Assembly (NCBI RefSeq): GCF_021654775.1
Contig: NZ_AP025343.1
Coordinates: 6,762,001-6,826,000 of the forward strand
DNA length: 64,000 nt
Direction: 5' to 3'
From: Paenibacillus azoreducens
Lineage (GTDB): Bacteria; Bacillota; Bacilli; Paenibacillales; Paenibacillaceae
A program made the translations under genes and the position numbers. Positions 54,701 to 63,029 of this stretch are shown here, piece after piece (positions within the stretch are counted from its first letter, which is position 1; each line of letters opens with the position of its first letter). The notes under the pieces were generated by a model that saw nothing but the letters and a program-made list of their open reading frames with translations, ran no database searches and was not told the DNA's origin.

Positions 54701-55098
54701 CGAACAAGTGCAGTAGCCATTTCTTCAACAGTTACTTTACCGTTGTAGTTGAAGATTCCTTTTTCTTTGTCTTGACCTTCCATAACACCTGCAGCAGTTA
54801 CTGCTTCAATGAAAGGGAATGCCCAGTTCTTTTTGTCATAACCTTTGTCCTTGTAAGAAGGCGTAGCGTCTGGAAGTTCTTTCAGTCCGAGCAATTTAGT
54901 CAGGACTTTCGCGAACTCAGCGCGAGTCATGTCTCTTTCCAAGTGTGCTTGTTTGTCTGGGTAGCCGTTGAATACACCTTTAGCTGCCAGAGCGTCGAAT
55001 TTTTGTTGCGGAGTTACTGCGGAATCACCGAATGCTACAGAAGCAAACATAGAGAATGCCATTGCTGTAGACAGAGCGACTGTCAAAATTTTCTTCAT
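51706..55098 (-). CDS. Probable S-layer protein with N-terminal SLH domains
   Basis: A 1130-aa exported protein. The signal peptide is MKKILTVALSTAMAFSMFAS with cleavage near VAFG. Three SLH motifs follow (residues about 30-200: FDALAAKGVFNGYPDKQAHL, AFPFIEAVTAAGVMEGQDKE, VQVAIDKGLISKDWNFQGNA). The rest is a series of Ig-like beta domains (KVKFSEPVKPED, VTVEFDETIKS, EIKFSKAVLKEDAV) and a C-terminal Ig-type region. Strong terminator, long leader and heavily biased A/T-ending codons fit very high expression. AAGGAGG lies 13 nt before this ATG; a second in-frame start at 55170 also has a strong site. Confidence 0.9.
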   Translation of the reverse strand: MKKILTVALSTAMAFSMFASVAFGDSAVTPQQKFDALAAKGVFNGYPDKQAHLERDMTRAEFAKVLTKLLGLKELPDATPSYKDKGYDKKNWAFPFIEAVTAAGVMEGQDKEKGIFNYNGKVTVEEMATALVRALKIEAPEAGDNKASGWAKGYVQVAIDKGLISKDWNFQGNATREQLVYASYAADQFLNLSVASYKVAENGKDIEFTLNTGEVVKVTLEKALEPNKETEVTFENAAKQKITTKVTWKVDEATKVSTVEASNLKQVVVTFDGTVDPASAENINNYIVDGKAIDSVTVSEDKKTATILLDKDSTLTNQKKTFVQVSNVKGSVGTRTITQKVEFTPLDVKAPEVTEVKGLGTQAFKVKFSEPVKPEDMISTNFRIDDQAIAATVKYSYPDTAIVVTNMSEGNHTLRVSNVRDFSGLAIAPVAKEFTVTKDTEAPKFVSAKSYDLKKVTVEFDETIKSVSGAYANVSSVKASKITINDNKVTLEFAQPLGYTENTIHISGVKDYSDNSADIDAKVTPTLDTTRPTVVTSSLTQNTDTGRFIAEIKFSKAVLKEDAVKRENYVLKDADGIAKINGVNKDGNPVRQPELKADGKTVVIDFGSDLKDVDYTLTISGVRDTAYVGNVLLPQTVTLSAKNAATGQIDRAWKGNDGWIYVQFNKSLSVSGTGNAADPAKYTVDGRVLTTTAANVELVSTNTVRIKPDKALDLPTAPDYKIIKANYIQDVDGNYLREKGTGSYTLSAKIKKQDEAIMIDDVKITGTKEAKVTFDAPLSDVRADEFSLKHTDGRIYRANDYSLSSDNKTVTLKFESELPATFEGKLVVDGYYTRDAFGNIVNIKGFDVKNSVRPSFSEFGKVTRENYSTVAKYSIEVKLDKNVDVYSTAANLFTVQIGNYKVANVPTKEPITVSNQKQKDTLVLTFEVPKDTPNEEIRVSFNGDANNDSKAIVDANRNALSSFEKFHSAPTPVDNTTPGKAPEGVTASPATAAGNDGKITGVDATMEYKGSDNVWKAVTGNEVNGLTPGKYEVRVKAVDGKPASESVTVTVKGVAPAAPAVTGEDAPAGGKGKLLGLKKGMEYQLGGANSYTPVTEDGDVVVPAGTYYVRYAATDVLPESAPTPVVVKQL

Positions 55099-55169
55099 AA
55101 CCTTTTGTTCTCCTCCTTGAACTTTCATCACATTAGAGTTTTCTTTAAATGGGTAGCTCGTGTTACTCA

Positions 55170-55195
55170 TATTGTCGTGCACCCCCTTTCCCGAG
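55170..55195 (-). promoter_or_regulatory. Alternative upstream start site of the S-layer gene
   Basis: AAAGGGGGTG stands about 9 nt before an in-frame ATG at 55170, which would add 24 residues (MSNTSYPFKENSNVMKVQGG...) before the signal peptide. Tandem translation starts are known in Brevibacillus cell-wall protein genes. Confidence 0.45.
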
Positions 55196-55222
55196 TTGAG
55201 CAGAGTTTCATATAAATGATGT

Positions 55223-55325
55223 CTGTGACGAGATCACAGAAACTGGTAAACTTGGAATACGACAAAAAAAGAGTAGATTCCTAATCCTACCTAAGTATTA
55301 TACAATGGGGTCAAGATGTCGTAAA
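55223..55325 (-). promoter_or_regulatory. S-layer gene promoter and leader hairpin
   Basis: TTTACG (55325-55320), 17 nt, TATAAT (55302-55297) on the minus strand, then a leader of about 190 nt with a CTGTGA/TCACAG hairpin (55223-55239). The remainder up to 55550 shows no gene. Confidence 0.65.
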
Positions 55326-55550
55326 GAACATTTTTCTAATTTATAGACATTTTTCTTGTACAGGTCATCTTTGGTACGCCCATCGTAATTGACTCTACAT
55401 CTTAGACGCACGAGTTTCTAAAAAGTTGCACCTTTTTTTAAAAAATTTCAATTTTGTTACCCGACTTTCTCATTATAACGAAAATAATGACTTGTACAAG
55501 AAATATATGCCATCTCAGGATGATCTGCCCGTCCCTTATTATATGGCAAG

Positions 55551-55576
55551 AAAAAAGAACGCCCGCAGGCGTTCTT
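55551..55576 (-). terminator. Terminator of the 113-aa protein gene
   Basis: AAGAACGCC/GGCGTTCTT with a 4-nt loop, followed by TTTT on the minus strand. Confidence 0.9.
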
Positions 55577-55603
55577 GGATGTAAGTATAATAGTTACAAA
55601 AAC

Positions 55604-55945
55604 TTAACGGATTTTCATAGCCAGTTCAATGATCTGGGCACGCATTTCAGGACTCGTATTCAAGTTCTGGTACATTTGCTCAATCGGCTGTTTGTTCTCG
55701 CGGTATGTTTTCTCGTGTTTGATCGTCGAATGGGACCACTCGATCAATTGGTTTTCGGAAAGAGTCAGTTCATTAAAGGCATCATGAAAGCCCGTCTCCA
55801 TAACAAGGCCTTCCATGACTTCTTGAGTAATCTCTCTCGTCTTGCGAGTCAGCTCAATTTTCTTCTCCAATGTGCTGGCCTTATTCTCAAATTTGGTTTT
55901 TGCACGCAAATAGTCCAATTGAGCTTTGGAATAGATCGGTTTCAT
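55604..55945 (-). CDS. Hypothetical cytoplasmic protein, 113 aa
   Basis: No family recognised. The protein is charged and almost entirely helical, probably a coiled coil (LDYLRAKTKFENKASTLEKK, IELTRKTREITQEVMEGLVM, LNTSPEMRAQIIELAMKIR). It has no export signal. The ATG at 55945 has GAAGG 7 nt upstream; a TTG 21 nt earlier is less likely. Monocistronic, with a strong terminator, between the S-layer gene and a divergent secreted protein. Confidence 0.8.
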   Translation of the reverse strand: MKPIYSKAQLDYLRAKTKFENKASTLEKKIELTRKTREITQEVMEGLVMETGFHDAFNELTLSENQLIEWSHSTIKHEKTYRENKQPIEQMYQNLNTSPEMRAQIIELAMKIR

Positions 55946-56235
55946 AAGATAGCCTTCACCCTTCAAATTATAAATTGTATTCTACGCCATTGTATCCTAA
56001 AGATCGACAAATTACAAAGATATGTAATTGGAAATTAAAAAAGGTCCACTTTAGTTAACGGTAAAAGTAAGATTATCCCTGGCCTTCGACTGCTTAAACA
56101 AGTGCCTGTATTAAATCAAAAACAGGACTTAGTTTTACTATCCTAATATTCAGAAATATTTACGATAACGTCCCGAAAATAATAATAATTTATGCCAAAA
56201 AGAAAATACTATAACAAATATTTACATAGAAATTG

Positions 56236-56286
56236 TTTACATATTTTATACTTATATGGTATATTTCGAGTATGGTTGGCCAACCA
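56236..56286 (+). promoter_or_regulatory. Promoter with 14-bp palindromic operator
   Basis: TTTACA (56236-56241), 18 nt, TATATT (56260-56265), followed by the perfect palindrome TGGTTGGCCAACCA at 56273-56286, that is, at the expected transcript start. The regulator is unknown. The rest of the gap 55946-56235 is AT-rich with nothing assignable. Confidence 0.55.
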
Positions 56287-56375
56287 CCGTTAAGAGAAGA
56301 ATTATTTGACATCTTATGTTTCACTTTTCAAATTAAACAGGATTGCTAAGTCCTAGTAAAATTGGAGGTTTGAAC

Positions 56376-56846
56376 ATGAAGAGATCAAGGAAATTCTTTG
56401 CATCAGTGGCATTGGCTGCTTGTTTGACGGTATTCAGTGCTTCTAATTCGGCATTTGCAGCTTACGGTTGGGGCGACACAATGGAAACCGCGCAAGTGAT
56501 GTACTCAAACGTTCAGCAATCCCCTTACTATAGTGCGACAATCCCTTTACATGGTATGGATGATAACGACTACTATCTCGTTGATAACACACAAGGATCT
56601 TCCGGGTTCACATACACTGTCATTGTAACTCCACCGGAAAATTTCGATATTGCTCTTGGAATTGTTCAGATGAGAGAAGATGGTTCAATTACCTATCTTG
56701 ATTTTCTCAATGGCAATGGCAGAGGATATCCTGAAGCTATTAGCGCGTACATTCCAGCAGGCGAGAAAGTCTATTTCCGGGTGCTTGATAACGGCATTAA
56801 TAATTACGATAAACCGTATACGATTCAGTTCACAAAAACAAGTTAA
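56376..56846 (+). CDS. Small secreted protein, PPC-like
   Basis: The 156-aa product has a signal peptide (MKRSRKFFASVALAACLTVF, cleavage near AFAA). The mature part starts WGDTMETAQVMYSN and has the beta pattern of bacterial pre-peptidase C-terminal (PPC) domains: DDNDYYLVDNTQGSSGFTYT, VIVTPPENFDIALGIV, AYIPAGEKVYFRV, YTIQFTKTS. PPC domains usually accompany secreted peptidases, but no peptidase is attached here. GGAGG is 7 nt before the ATG. It is one of few plus-strand genes and may be under control of the palindrome upstream. Confidence 0.8.
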   Translation: MKRSRKFFASVALAACLTVFSASNSAFAAYGWGDTMETAQVMYSNVQQSPYYSATIPLHGMDDNDYYLVDNTQGSSGFTYTVIVTPPENFDIALGIVQMREDGSITYLDFLNGNGRGYPEAISAYIPAGEKVYFRVLDNGINNYDKPYTIQFTKTS

Positions 56847-56861
56847 TATTAATGCAAAAAG

Positions 56862-56893
56862 GAGAGCCTCTGCTTTATTAGCAGAGGCTTCTC
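56862..56893. terminator. Shared terminator of convergent genes
   Basis: GAGAGCCTCTGC/GCAGAGGCTTCTC with a 7-nt loop. The T-run (TTTTTG) lies on the minus-strand exit, so it mainly serves the large SLH gene, and it also follows the plus-strand gene by 16 bp. Confidence 0.85.
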
Positions 56894-56917
56894 TCTATTC
56901 TTGAACAAATCCATTCC

Positions 56918-59900
56918 TTAGCTCAAGTTTTTAGGGAATACTTTGGTGCCTTTTTTGAGCAGTTCTACGGCAATTTTACCCGCTTCGGCGCGAGTCATGT
57001 TTGCTTTCGGATTAAAGTTGTATTGCGGTTTCTTTTGTCCCGGCTGGGTCACTGGCGATCCGGCCATGATTTTGGCTTTGGTGACAGCCTGAATCGAGGA
57101 CAAGGCGTATACGTCTATTTTGCCGGAATCCAGGAATGACTTCGCCAAGGCGTCTTTCAGCTTCTGATCGGTAGGAGCAAGCTTCAGTTTAAGCGCTCTG
57201 GCGATCATAACCGCCGCCTGTTCTCTTGTAAGCGGTTGGTCCGGAGCAAACACCCCGTCCGTCAGTCCCGTTACAATGCCGGCTCTGGCCGCCGTTTCAA
57301 TATGTTCGTAATCCCATGTCGCCGAACGGGCTGTCGGCACGAGATCGACAAAGGTGTTCTTATCGTCGTAATTCAGAGGCAGGTTGAGCCCTTTAACCAG
57401 CAGCGTCGCAAATTCGCCTCTTGTCGTTTGGTCGTCGGCCCCGAATTGCTCGAAGCGGAGATTATTCATGAAACCTTTGGAATAAAGAGCGTTCAGGATA
57501 TTCCGTGCCCAAGCATGGTTGGTCACATCGGAGTAACCGCGGCTCATTTTCATAACCGTATAATAACCAAACTGATCAAATGGAACCGTGATGGTGTGAT
57601 TCTTCGCATCCGCTTCCCCGCCGATGTTCTCCCATTCGCGTTTCGCGTTATAACGGAAAACCGTAATCGTATATCCGGCTTCATCCACGACGCTCGGGTT
57701 GTAAGACAGCGTCAGCGTTCCCCGCTGCGATGGGGTGACTTTCCGTTCGGCAGGAATGGTCGGATCACCGAACAGTCCAGAAACGGAATATGGCGGAAGT
57801 CCATTGGTAGCCGGTGAATATGGCGTCGTTGTTTCGCCCATGCCGCCGCTGATCCAATAAACGTTCGACACGCGTACAAAGTTATTCGTATTTCCGGTAG
57901 AACCGAATCTCAACATGTATTCGTCCGGAATGGACCAGGTCGGCTGCCCGCTGTCTTCGCCCGTACCCGGGAAGCCGATAATGTTGCCGTAGTCGTTGCG
58001 GCGTTCCACGATACCGTTCACCGGATCGGCGATACCGAACAGCAGCTTCGTTTCCGGATAATATTTTTTAAGTCCCCGGATATCGGTGCTTTGCATCACA
58101 GTTCCTTTCGGGAAGCTTAATTGAACCGCTTTGTTGAATACCGTATATTTATTGGCTACTTTCGGCGCCATATATTCGGCATCGACGTCAACGATACCGC
58201 TGTAATAAACCTCGATGGTATCCGTATTCGTAACTTTGCCTCTAGTAATCGTAATTTTAATTTTATTGGATTTGTCCTGTTTCAGTCCGACATAATCCAA
58301 TACGAAACGGTGTTCTCCAAGATCGGTGCGTTTCTTGGCCTCTTCTTTGTCAATTTTCACCGAGTCGGCTCCCTCAGCTTCAATATCGAAGTGCAGGAAG
58401 TTTTTGGTGACCACGTATTTGCCGCCAACCGTAGGCTGCGGGGAAATAATTCTGTACGCACTTTCTTCACGTACCAGTTCCAGCTTCTGACTGGTCTTAG
58501 CACCAGTTTCATTAATGAGTTCCAGCGTATATACATATGTGCCCGGCATATTGGACGTAAAATCCTGGATCCGCATCACAAAATCTTTCCGGCTGCCGGC
58601 AAATTCATACGTATATCTCTGATTATTATCCGCAAACGTGACTTTTTCATTTTCAGTAAAGTTTGCTGGGATGTCTACTGAAAGAATGTTTTTGGTGCCG
58701 AGGTTCAGGTTGGCCTTAACGGCGCCGCTGCCTCGGAGCACGATATCGTATGTTTTCAGACTAGTTTTGAACTGAGTGTCCTTATACACGAAATCAGGCG
58801 TCAAGTTGAAGATTTTGGCCAGCTGTTCGTTCTTATCGTCAAAGTCGCGCGCAGGGAACGCAGGGCGGTCTTTGCCAAGCGCCGGCTGGAACTTCATGAT
58901 CGTGGATACGTTCTGATCCAGAATGTAAATGCGCAGTTCTTTTTTGATTTCACGGGTTTGGCCTTTGTCGTCTTTGGTAGTACCTAACAGGACGATCCGG
59001 TTCTCACCGTATACGAGCGGACCTTTCTTCGCATCGACCACAGGTGCTTGATTGAAGTTGCCTTGGCCGTCAAGCCATGAATTATCGGATGTAATTTTGG
59101 TGCCGTTCACGTAAAGCGAAGCCGTAAAATACGGGCTCTTCAGGTCGAAGTCAATGTATTGACCTTTAATCGGGAATGTGTTGGTGCCGCTTGAATCCAT
59201 TTTGTAAGATTGTCCGTCGGTCAAATTGGATACATAGATGTAGCTCTTGGACGCAAAGGAAATAACGGCGTCCTTATATGCGCTGGAACCTTCGTAATTA
59301 AAACGGACAGTCTGGTTCCCGTTCTGGAAGTCGCTGATTTTATAAATGTATTTCGTATCCGATACTTTGGAAACATAACTTATCGCGATCGACTTTGTTC
59401 CCAAAGGCAGATATTGGGCTTGCAGTCTGGCTGGATCGCTTGGGGTGCTGTTGGTTGATACCAGGATATAAAAATCACTGGAGTTTACCTTGGCCCCGTT
59501 CAAAGGTTCGCCTGCAGGCACTTCGCCTGTGCCCGTATATCCGGTCAAATATTTCAGATCCGTAATGACGGTTTTGCCTTGCATGTACTGAAATTCGATT
59601 TTTTTGGCGATCGTTTTTGTGCCATAAGTGATAGACAAGTTATGCGTTTGATTCAACGAAATATCACCGTTGGCTTCTTTATTGAAAGTAAGCGGATCAA
59701 CAGAGAATGTCACCAGGCGGTAAGATGGCGTATTCTGCGAAACGGAAGGAATGAAAATTTCCTGTCCCGGCGTTTTGTTGATTTTTGCTCCATCCAGCTT
59801 GATATCCTTATAATATTGCAATCCTGGTGCAGGGCTGCTGTTCATCTGCACGTTTGCGCTGCCTTCAAAAGGGCTTCCGCTGTCCGGAACAAGCAATTGC

Positions 59901-60805
59901 ACATAGAGCCTGCCGCTGTCTTTGTTTTCGGTAAACACAGGCACTTCATTCAGCAAGCTCTGGCCGTTATCGGCAGAGTCCGCCAAATACATGCTTACAA
60001 TCGGACTTTTCTCATCATAATAATAGAGCTGATAATTGAAGGTCAGGGAATCGGATGAATTCTGCACAACCAGCTTCAGATCATTGATACCCGGTTTCAG
60101 CTGAAGCTGCGGCGTAAAGAAGGTTCCGTCCTGCAGCAGCGTCGTTGCCAGTGCCGAACCGCCGTTGGCTGCAATGGTTACTTTCGTTGCATTCTGGGCT
60201 TTACCTTCAATCGTGATCTGCTGAACCGGCACAACGATTTGCGCGCCTTCGTTCAGATTCAGCTTGTCCGAACCGCCATGCACCGTAAGCTTCTCTACAA
60301 AAGGAACGGTATCAAACAATACATAAAAGGTTTCGGAGCGCTCGTTAAACCCTTGAGAGCCTGTAAACGTAATTTTGTTAACCCCTTGATACAAGGTCAA
60401 GTTGGCTTTAAAACGGTTATCCGGACGTTCCATGTCCAGCGTAATCACCCCTGGAGTGACGTGCGTAGGACTTGCAACCCATTGGCCGTTATCCCAGTTG
60501 AGCTGCTGCACGTTAACGCCCAAGGTAGATCCGGTTACTTTGGTGTATGTACCCGTAACGGCCAGTTGGGAATCCTGTACTTGATACAGCTTCTCGCGCG
60601 AAATAAAGGCTGGACTGCTGCTGTTGGTTTCCTCTTGTTTTAATGCTACTGTATTTCGAATGCCGCTGATGTCAGGTGTAAAATAACTCGTTTGCGCGTC
60701 GGGCAATGTATCGGCATATGCTACAGAGGCTATGCTTTGCGGCATGACGGATACAACAAGCGCCATTAAAACCATCCATATGAATGATTTCTTCATTCGT
60801 TGCAT
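56918..60805 (-). CDS. Very large SLH-anchored surface protein
   Basis: A 1295-aa exported protein. The signal peptide (MKKSFIWMVLMALVVSVMPQ to VAYA) is followed by about 1050 residues of beta-rich sequence with repeated short Ig-like units (GVNKITFTGSQGFNERSETF, PGINDLKLVVQNSSDSLTFN, ENRIVLLGTTKDDKGQTREI), whose family I do not recognise. The last 190 residues are three SLH motifs (YSDVTNHAWARNILNALYSK, FVDLVPTARSATWDYEHIET, FLDSGKIDVYALSSIQAVTK) with MTRAEAGK at the end. AAGGAG lies 11 nt before the ATG at 60805. It is followed by tagO-tagA-csaB in the upstream direction, the polymer genes needed for its anchoring. Confidence 0.88.
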   Translation of the reverse strand: MQRMKKSFIWMVLMALVVSVMPQSIASVAYADTLPDAQTSYFTPDISGIRNTVALKQEETNSSSPAFISREKLYQVQDSQLAVTGTYTKVTGSTLGVNVQQLNWDNGQWVASPTHVTPGVITLDMERPDNRFKANLTLYQGVNKITFTGSQGFNERSETFYVLFDTVPFVEKLTVHGGSDKLNLNEGAQIVVPVQQITIEGKAQNATKVTIAANGGSALATTLLQDGTFFTPQLQLKPGINDLKLVVQNSSDSLTFNYQLYYYDEKSPIVSMYLADSADNGQSLLNEVPVFTENKDSGRLYVQLLVPDSGSPFEGSANVQMNSSPAPGLQYYKDIKLDGAKINKTPGQEIFIPSVSQNTPSYRLVTFSVDPLTFNKEANGDISLNQTHNLSITYGTKTIAKKIEFQYMQGKTVITDLKYLTGYTGTGEVPAGEPLNGAKVNSSDFYILVSTNSTPSDPARLQAQYLPLGTKSIAISYVSKVSDTKYIYKISDFQNGNQTVRFNYEGSSAYKDAVISFASKSYIYVSNLTDGQSYKMDSSGTNTFPIKGQYIDFDLKSPYFTASLYVNGTKITSDNSWLDGQGNFNQAPVVDAKKGPLVYGENRIVLLGTTKDDKGQTREIKKELRIYILDQNVSTIMKFQPALGKDRPAFPARDFDDKNEQLAKIFNLTPDFVYKDTQFKTSLKTYDIVLRGSGAVKANLNLGTKNILSVDIPANFTENEKVTFADNNQRYTYEFAGSRKDFVMRIQDFTSNMPGTYVYTLELINETGAKTSQKLELVREESAYRIISPQPTVGGKYVVTKNFLHFDIEAEGADSVKIDKEEAKKRTDLGEHRFVLDYVGLKQDKSNKIKITITRGKVTNTDTIEVYYSGIVDVDAEYMAPKVANKYTVFNKAVQLSFPKGTVMQSTDIRGLKKYYPETKLLFGIADPVNGIVERRNDYGNIIGFPGTGEDSGQPTWSIPDEYMLRFGSTGNTNNFVRVSNVYWISGGMGETTTPYSPATNGLPPYSVSGLFGDPTIPAERKVTPSQRGTLTLSYNPSVVDEAGYTITVFRYNAKREWENIGGEADAKNHTITVPFDQFGYYTVMKMSRGYSDVTNHAWARNILNALYSKGFMNNLRFEQFGADDQTTRGEFATLLVKGLNLPLNYDDKNTFVDLVPTARSATWDYEHIETAARAGIVTGLTDGVFAPDQPLTREQAAVMIARALKLKLAPTDQKLKDALAKSFLDSGKIDVYALSSIQAVTKAKIMAGSPVTQPGQKKPQYNFNPKANMTRAEAGKIAVELLKKGTKVFPKNLS

Positions 60806-60885
60806 GCGTTTATCTCTCCTTTTTGACCATGTTATTTTCTTTATCGGTTTCAGCACTTTGATTTTGAAGAAGATTTAATAAAAAA

Positions 60886-60911
60886 CCCCCTCTTCAGGGT
60901 TACTTTTTTTC
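60886..60911 (-). terminator. Second hairpin between tagO and the SLH gene
   Basis: AACCC/GGGTT-type hairpin (GTAACCCTGAAGAGGGGG) followed by TTTTTTA on the minus strand. It stands in the leader of the SLH gene and could either back up the tagO terminator or attenuate the SLH gene. Confidence 0.55.
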
Positions 60912-60930
60912 CCTTTTATTGAAGATAAAA

Positions 60931-60964
60931 AAAAGCATCCGCCATTCCTAAGAATGACGAATGC
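60931..60964 (-). terminator. tagO terminator
   Basis: GCATTCGTCATTC/GGAATGGCGGATGC followed by TTTTTTTT on the minus strand, 48 bp after the stop. Confidence 0.9.
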
Positions 60965-61012
60965 TCTATTTTAGATAGAAACGAAAGTATAATAGCTAAA
61001 TCTTTTTGGAGA

Positions 61013-62137
61013 TTATTTCGAACTGCGCTCCGCGCTGACTTTCATTCGAAGCCTTGCTATCAAATCCAGAATCGGACGTTTCGTCTTGCCGACAAGACCG
61101 ATGACCTCGGCGCCGATCTGCATGAAAAACATCATGACGCAGATGACGACGAAAGTGACCCAATTCGCTTCATACATCGCGGCGGAAGACTGAATGACAG
61201 CCAGTACGCCGAAAAATGCGGCAATGCCGTATACGATGAGAACAGACTGGCGGTGGCTGAAGCCAATTTCCCGCAGGCAGTGATGCAGGTGGCCTTTGTC
61301 CGGAGCAAAGATCGGTTTCTTCTGGATCCAGCGCCGCACAATGGCAAAGAATGTATCCGACAGCGGTACGCCGATAATAATCAGCGGTGTAATAAACGAT
61401 ACGATTGCGATCTGCTTAAATCCGAGCATCGACAGCATCGCCAGGCTGAAGCCCAAGAACAGCGAGCCCGTATCGCCCATAAAGATCTGCGCCGGGTGGA
61501 AGTTAAAGAACAGGAATCCGACGACCCCTCCCAGCAGAAGCAAGCACAACAGGGCGACTGTGAGGTTGCCCATCAGTAGGGCCATGACCAGGATCGTTCC
61601 GATCGCGATACCCGAGACGCCTGCTGCCAATCCATCCAGACCGTCAATCAGATTGATGGCGTTCGTGACGCCGACAATCCAGAAGATCGTAAGCGGGATG
61701 GCAATCCAGCTTTCGAGTGACGAATAGGTATTATTAAAAGGTATATTTACAAAATCAACAGTGATGTCAAAGCCGAAAACAACGATACATGCGGCGACGA
61801 TTTGTCCGAGCAGCTTCACCTTAGCCGATAACTCAAAGCGGTCATCCAAAGCGCCGATCAGCACGATCACCGACCCGCCAAGCAAAAAGGCCTTGATAAA
61901 GTTTGCATCTCGCATGGAAAACAGATCCCATACAAATGGCAGAACTGCAAACATGGACAGCATGAATGCCAGATATATCGCCAGACCGCCTAGCCGCGGC
62001 ATAATTTTGGTATGCACTTTACGAGCGTTCGGGACGTCGACTGCTCCGATTTTAATCGCCAATTTCTTCACCAGCGGCGTTAGCAGCAGTGCCAAGGCTA
62101 ATGACACAATACATCCGATGATGGCTATCATTAACAT
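61013..62137 (-). CDS. tagO: Undecaprenyl-phosphate N-acetylaminosugar-1-phosphate transferase (TagO/WecA family)
   Basis: The enzyme starts wall polymer synthesis by linking GlcNAc-1-phosphate to undecaprenyl phosphate at the membrane. The 374-aa protein has about ten membrane helices and the family motifs: KVHTKIMPRLGGLAIYLAF, the DD motif in IGALDDRFELSAKVKLLGQ, NAINLIDGLDGLAAGVSG, GDTGSLFLGF and the cytoplasmic loop DKGHLHHCLREIGFSHRQSV. ATG 62137 is used, with GGGGG 12 nt upstream; a TTG 12 nt earlier is in frame. It follows tagA and precedes the large SLH gene. Confidence 0.94.
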   Translation of the reverse strand: MLMIAIIGCIVSLALALLLTPLVKKLAIKIGAVDVPNARKVHTKIMPRLGGLAIYLAFMLSMFAVLPFVWDLFSMRDANFIKAFLLGGSVIVLIGALDDRFELSAKVKLLGQIVAACIVVFGFDITVDFVNIPFNNTYSSLESWIAIPLTIFWIVGVTNAINLIDGLDGLAAGVSGIAIGTILVMALLMGNLTVALLCLLLLGGVVGFLFFNFHPAQIFMGDTGSLFLGFSLAMLSMLGFKQIAIVSFITPLIIIGVPLSDTFFAIVRRWIQKKPIFAPDKGHLHHCLREIGFSHRQSVLIVYGIAAFFGVLAVIQSSAAMYEANWVTFVVICVMMFFMQIGAEVIGLVGKTKRPILDLIARLRMKVSAERSSK

Positions 62138-62251
62138 TTGTACGTTCAACCCCCATTTTCTTCACCGGATTGAATTATACTCTCATCAAAAAAATAAAAC
62201 CAATCCTGTTTTTCAGCAAAAAATCGGGTTTTTGCGGTTCAATATAGGCTT

Positions 62252-63016
62252 TTATCTCGGTTTTGTCACGTTTTCTTTATCCCGCAGCACTTTTAAGGCG
62301 AATTTCGGCAGCGCAAGCATTCTTGCTGCCCGCGTCGGCTGCGTCAGCAGGCGATAAAGCCATTCCGCACGCAGCTTTTGGAACAGCTTCGGCGCTCGTT
62401 TCGTTTTGCCCGAAATGACGTCAAAGCTTCCGCCGACCCCCATCATCAATGGGACGCCAAGTTCCTTTTTATGCTGGGCAATCCACGGTTCCTGGGTATC
62501 CGCTCCGCGCGCAACGAACAGCATGTCCGGAGCCGCCTCGCGGATTTGGGCGATCACTTCCGCATCCTGGTCGGACTTGAAATATCCGTCACGGTATCCC
62601 GTGATTTCAACGCCCGGATATTGCAAATGCAACCGCTCTGCGGCCGCCTGAATCACTTCCGGCGTCGAGCCGAGCAAAAACACCTTCCAATGATAGTTTT
62701 CTCCGACTCGCATAAGTTCATGTAAAAGGTCGAATCCGGCGACGCGCTCCTGCACGGGCGTTCCCACTTTGGAGGCGGCCCAGACCACGCCGGTACCGTC
62801 AGGGACGAGAAGTTCCGCATTTTTCATCACCCGCATGTAATCCGGCTCTTCCAGAGCTTTCATCACCATGATCGGATTCGCCGTAATCACCTGAAAAGGC
62901 CTGTGCTCCTCCGACTCGATCACTTGGGTCAAATACTTGACTGTGTCTTCCATCCCCCATTTGCATACCTGCAAACCATAGATGGAGACCGTAGGCACTT
63001 GTTCAAATTGGTTCAC
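62252..63016 (-). CDS. tagA: WecG/TagA/CpsF family glycosyltransferase
   Basis: TagA-type enzymes add N-acetylmannosamine to the GlcNAc-lipid made by TagO. The 254-aa protein has QVITANPIMVMKALEEPDYM (catalytic region), LLVPDGTGVVWAASKVG, VFLLGSTPEVIQAAAERLHL and FVARGADTQEPWIAQHKKEL, as in the family, and a basic C-terminal helix for membrane contact. I use GTG at 63016 (AAGGGG 10 nt upstream). An ATG at 63037 overlaps the csaB stop and has only a weak site. It continues the csaB transcript. Confidence 0.93.
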   Translation of the reverse strand: MNQFEQVPTVSIYGLQVCKWGMEDTVKYLTQVIESEEHRPFQVITANPIMVMKALEEPDYMRVMKNAELLVPDGTGVVWAASKVGTPVQERVAGFDLLHELMRVGENYHWKVFLLGSTPEVIQAAAERLHLQYPGVEITGYRDGYFKSDQDAEVIAQIREAAPDMLFVARGADTQEPWIAQHKKELGVPLMMGVGGSFDVISGKTKRAPKLFQKLRAEWLYRLLTQPTRAARMLALPKFALKVLRDKENVTKPR

Positions 63017-63029
63017 GGTGTCAATCCCC

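Noticed and set aside
52198..55215. Long plus-strand frames opposite the S-layer gene
   Set aside because: They arise from the biased codons of the S-layer gene; composition is rich in Cys, Phe and Ser without any fold.
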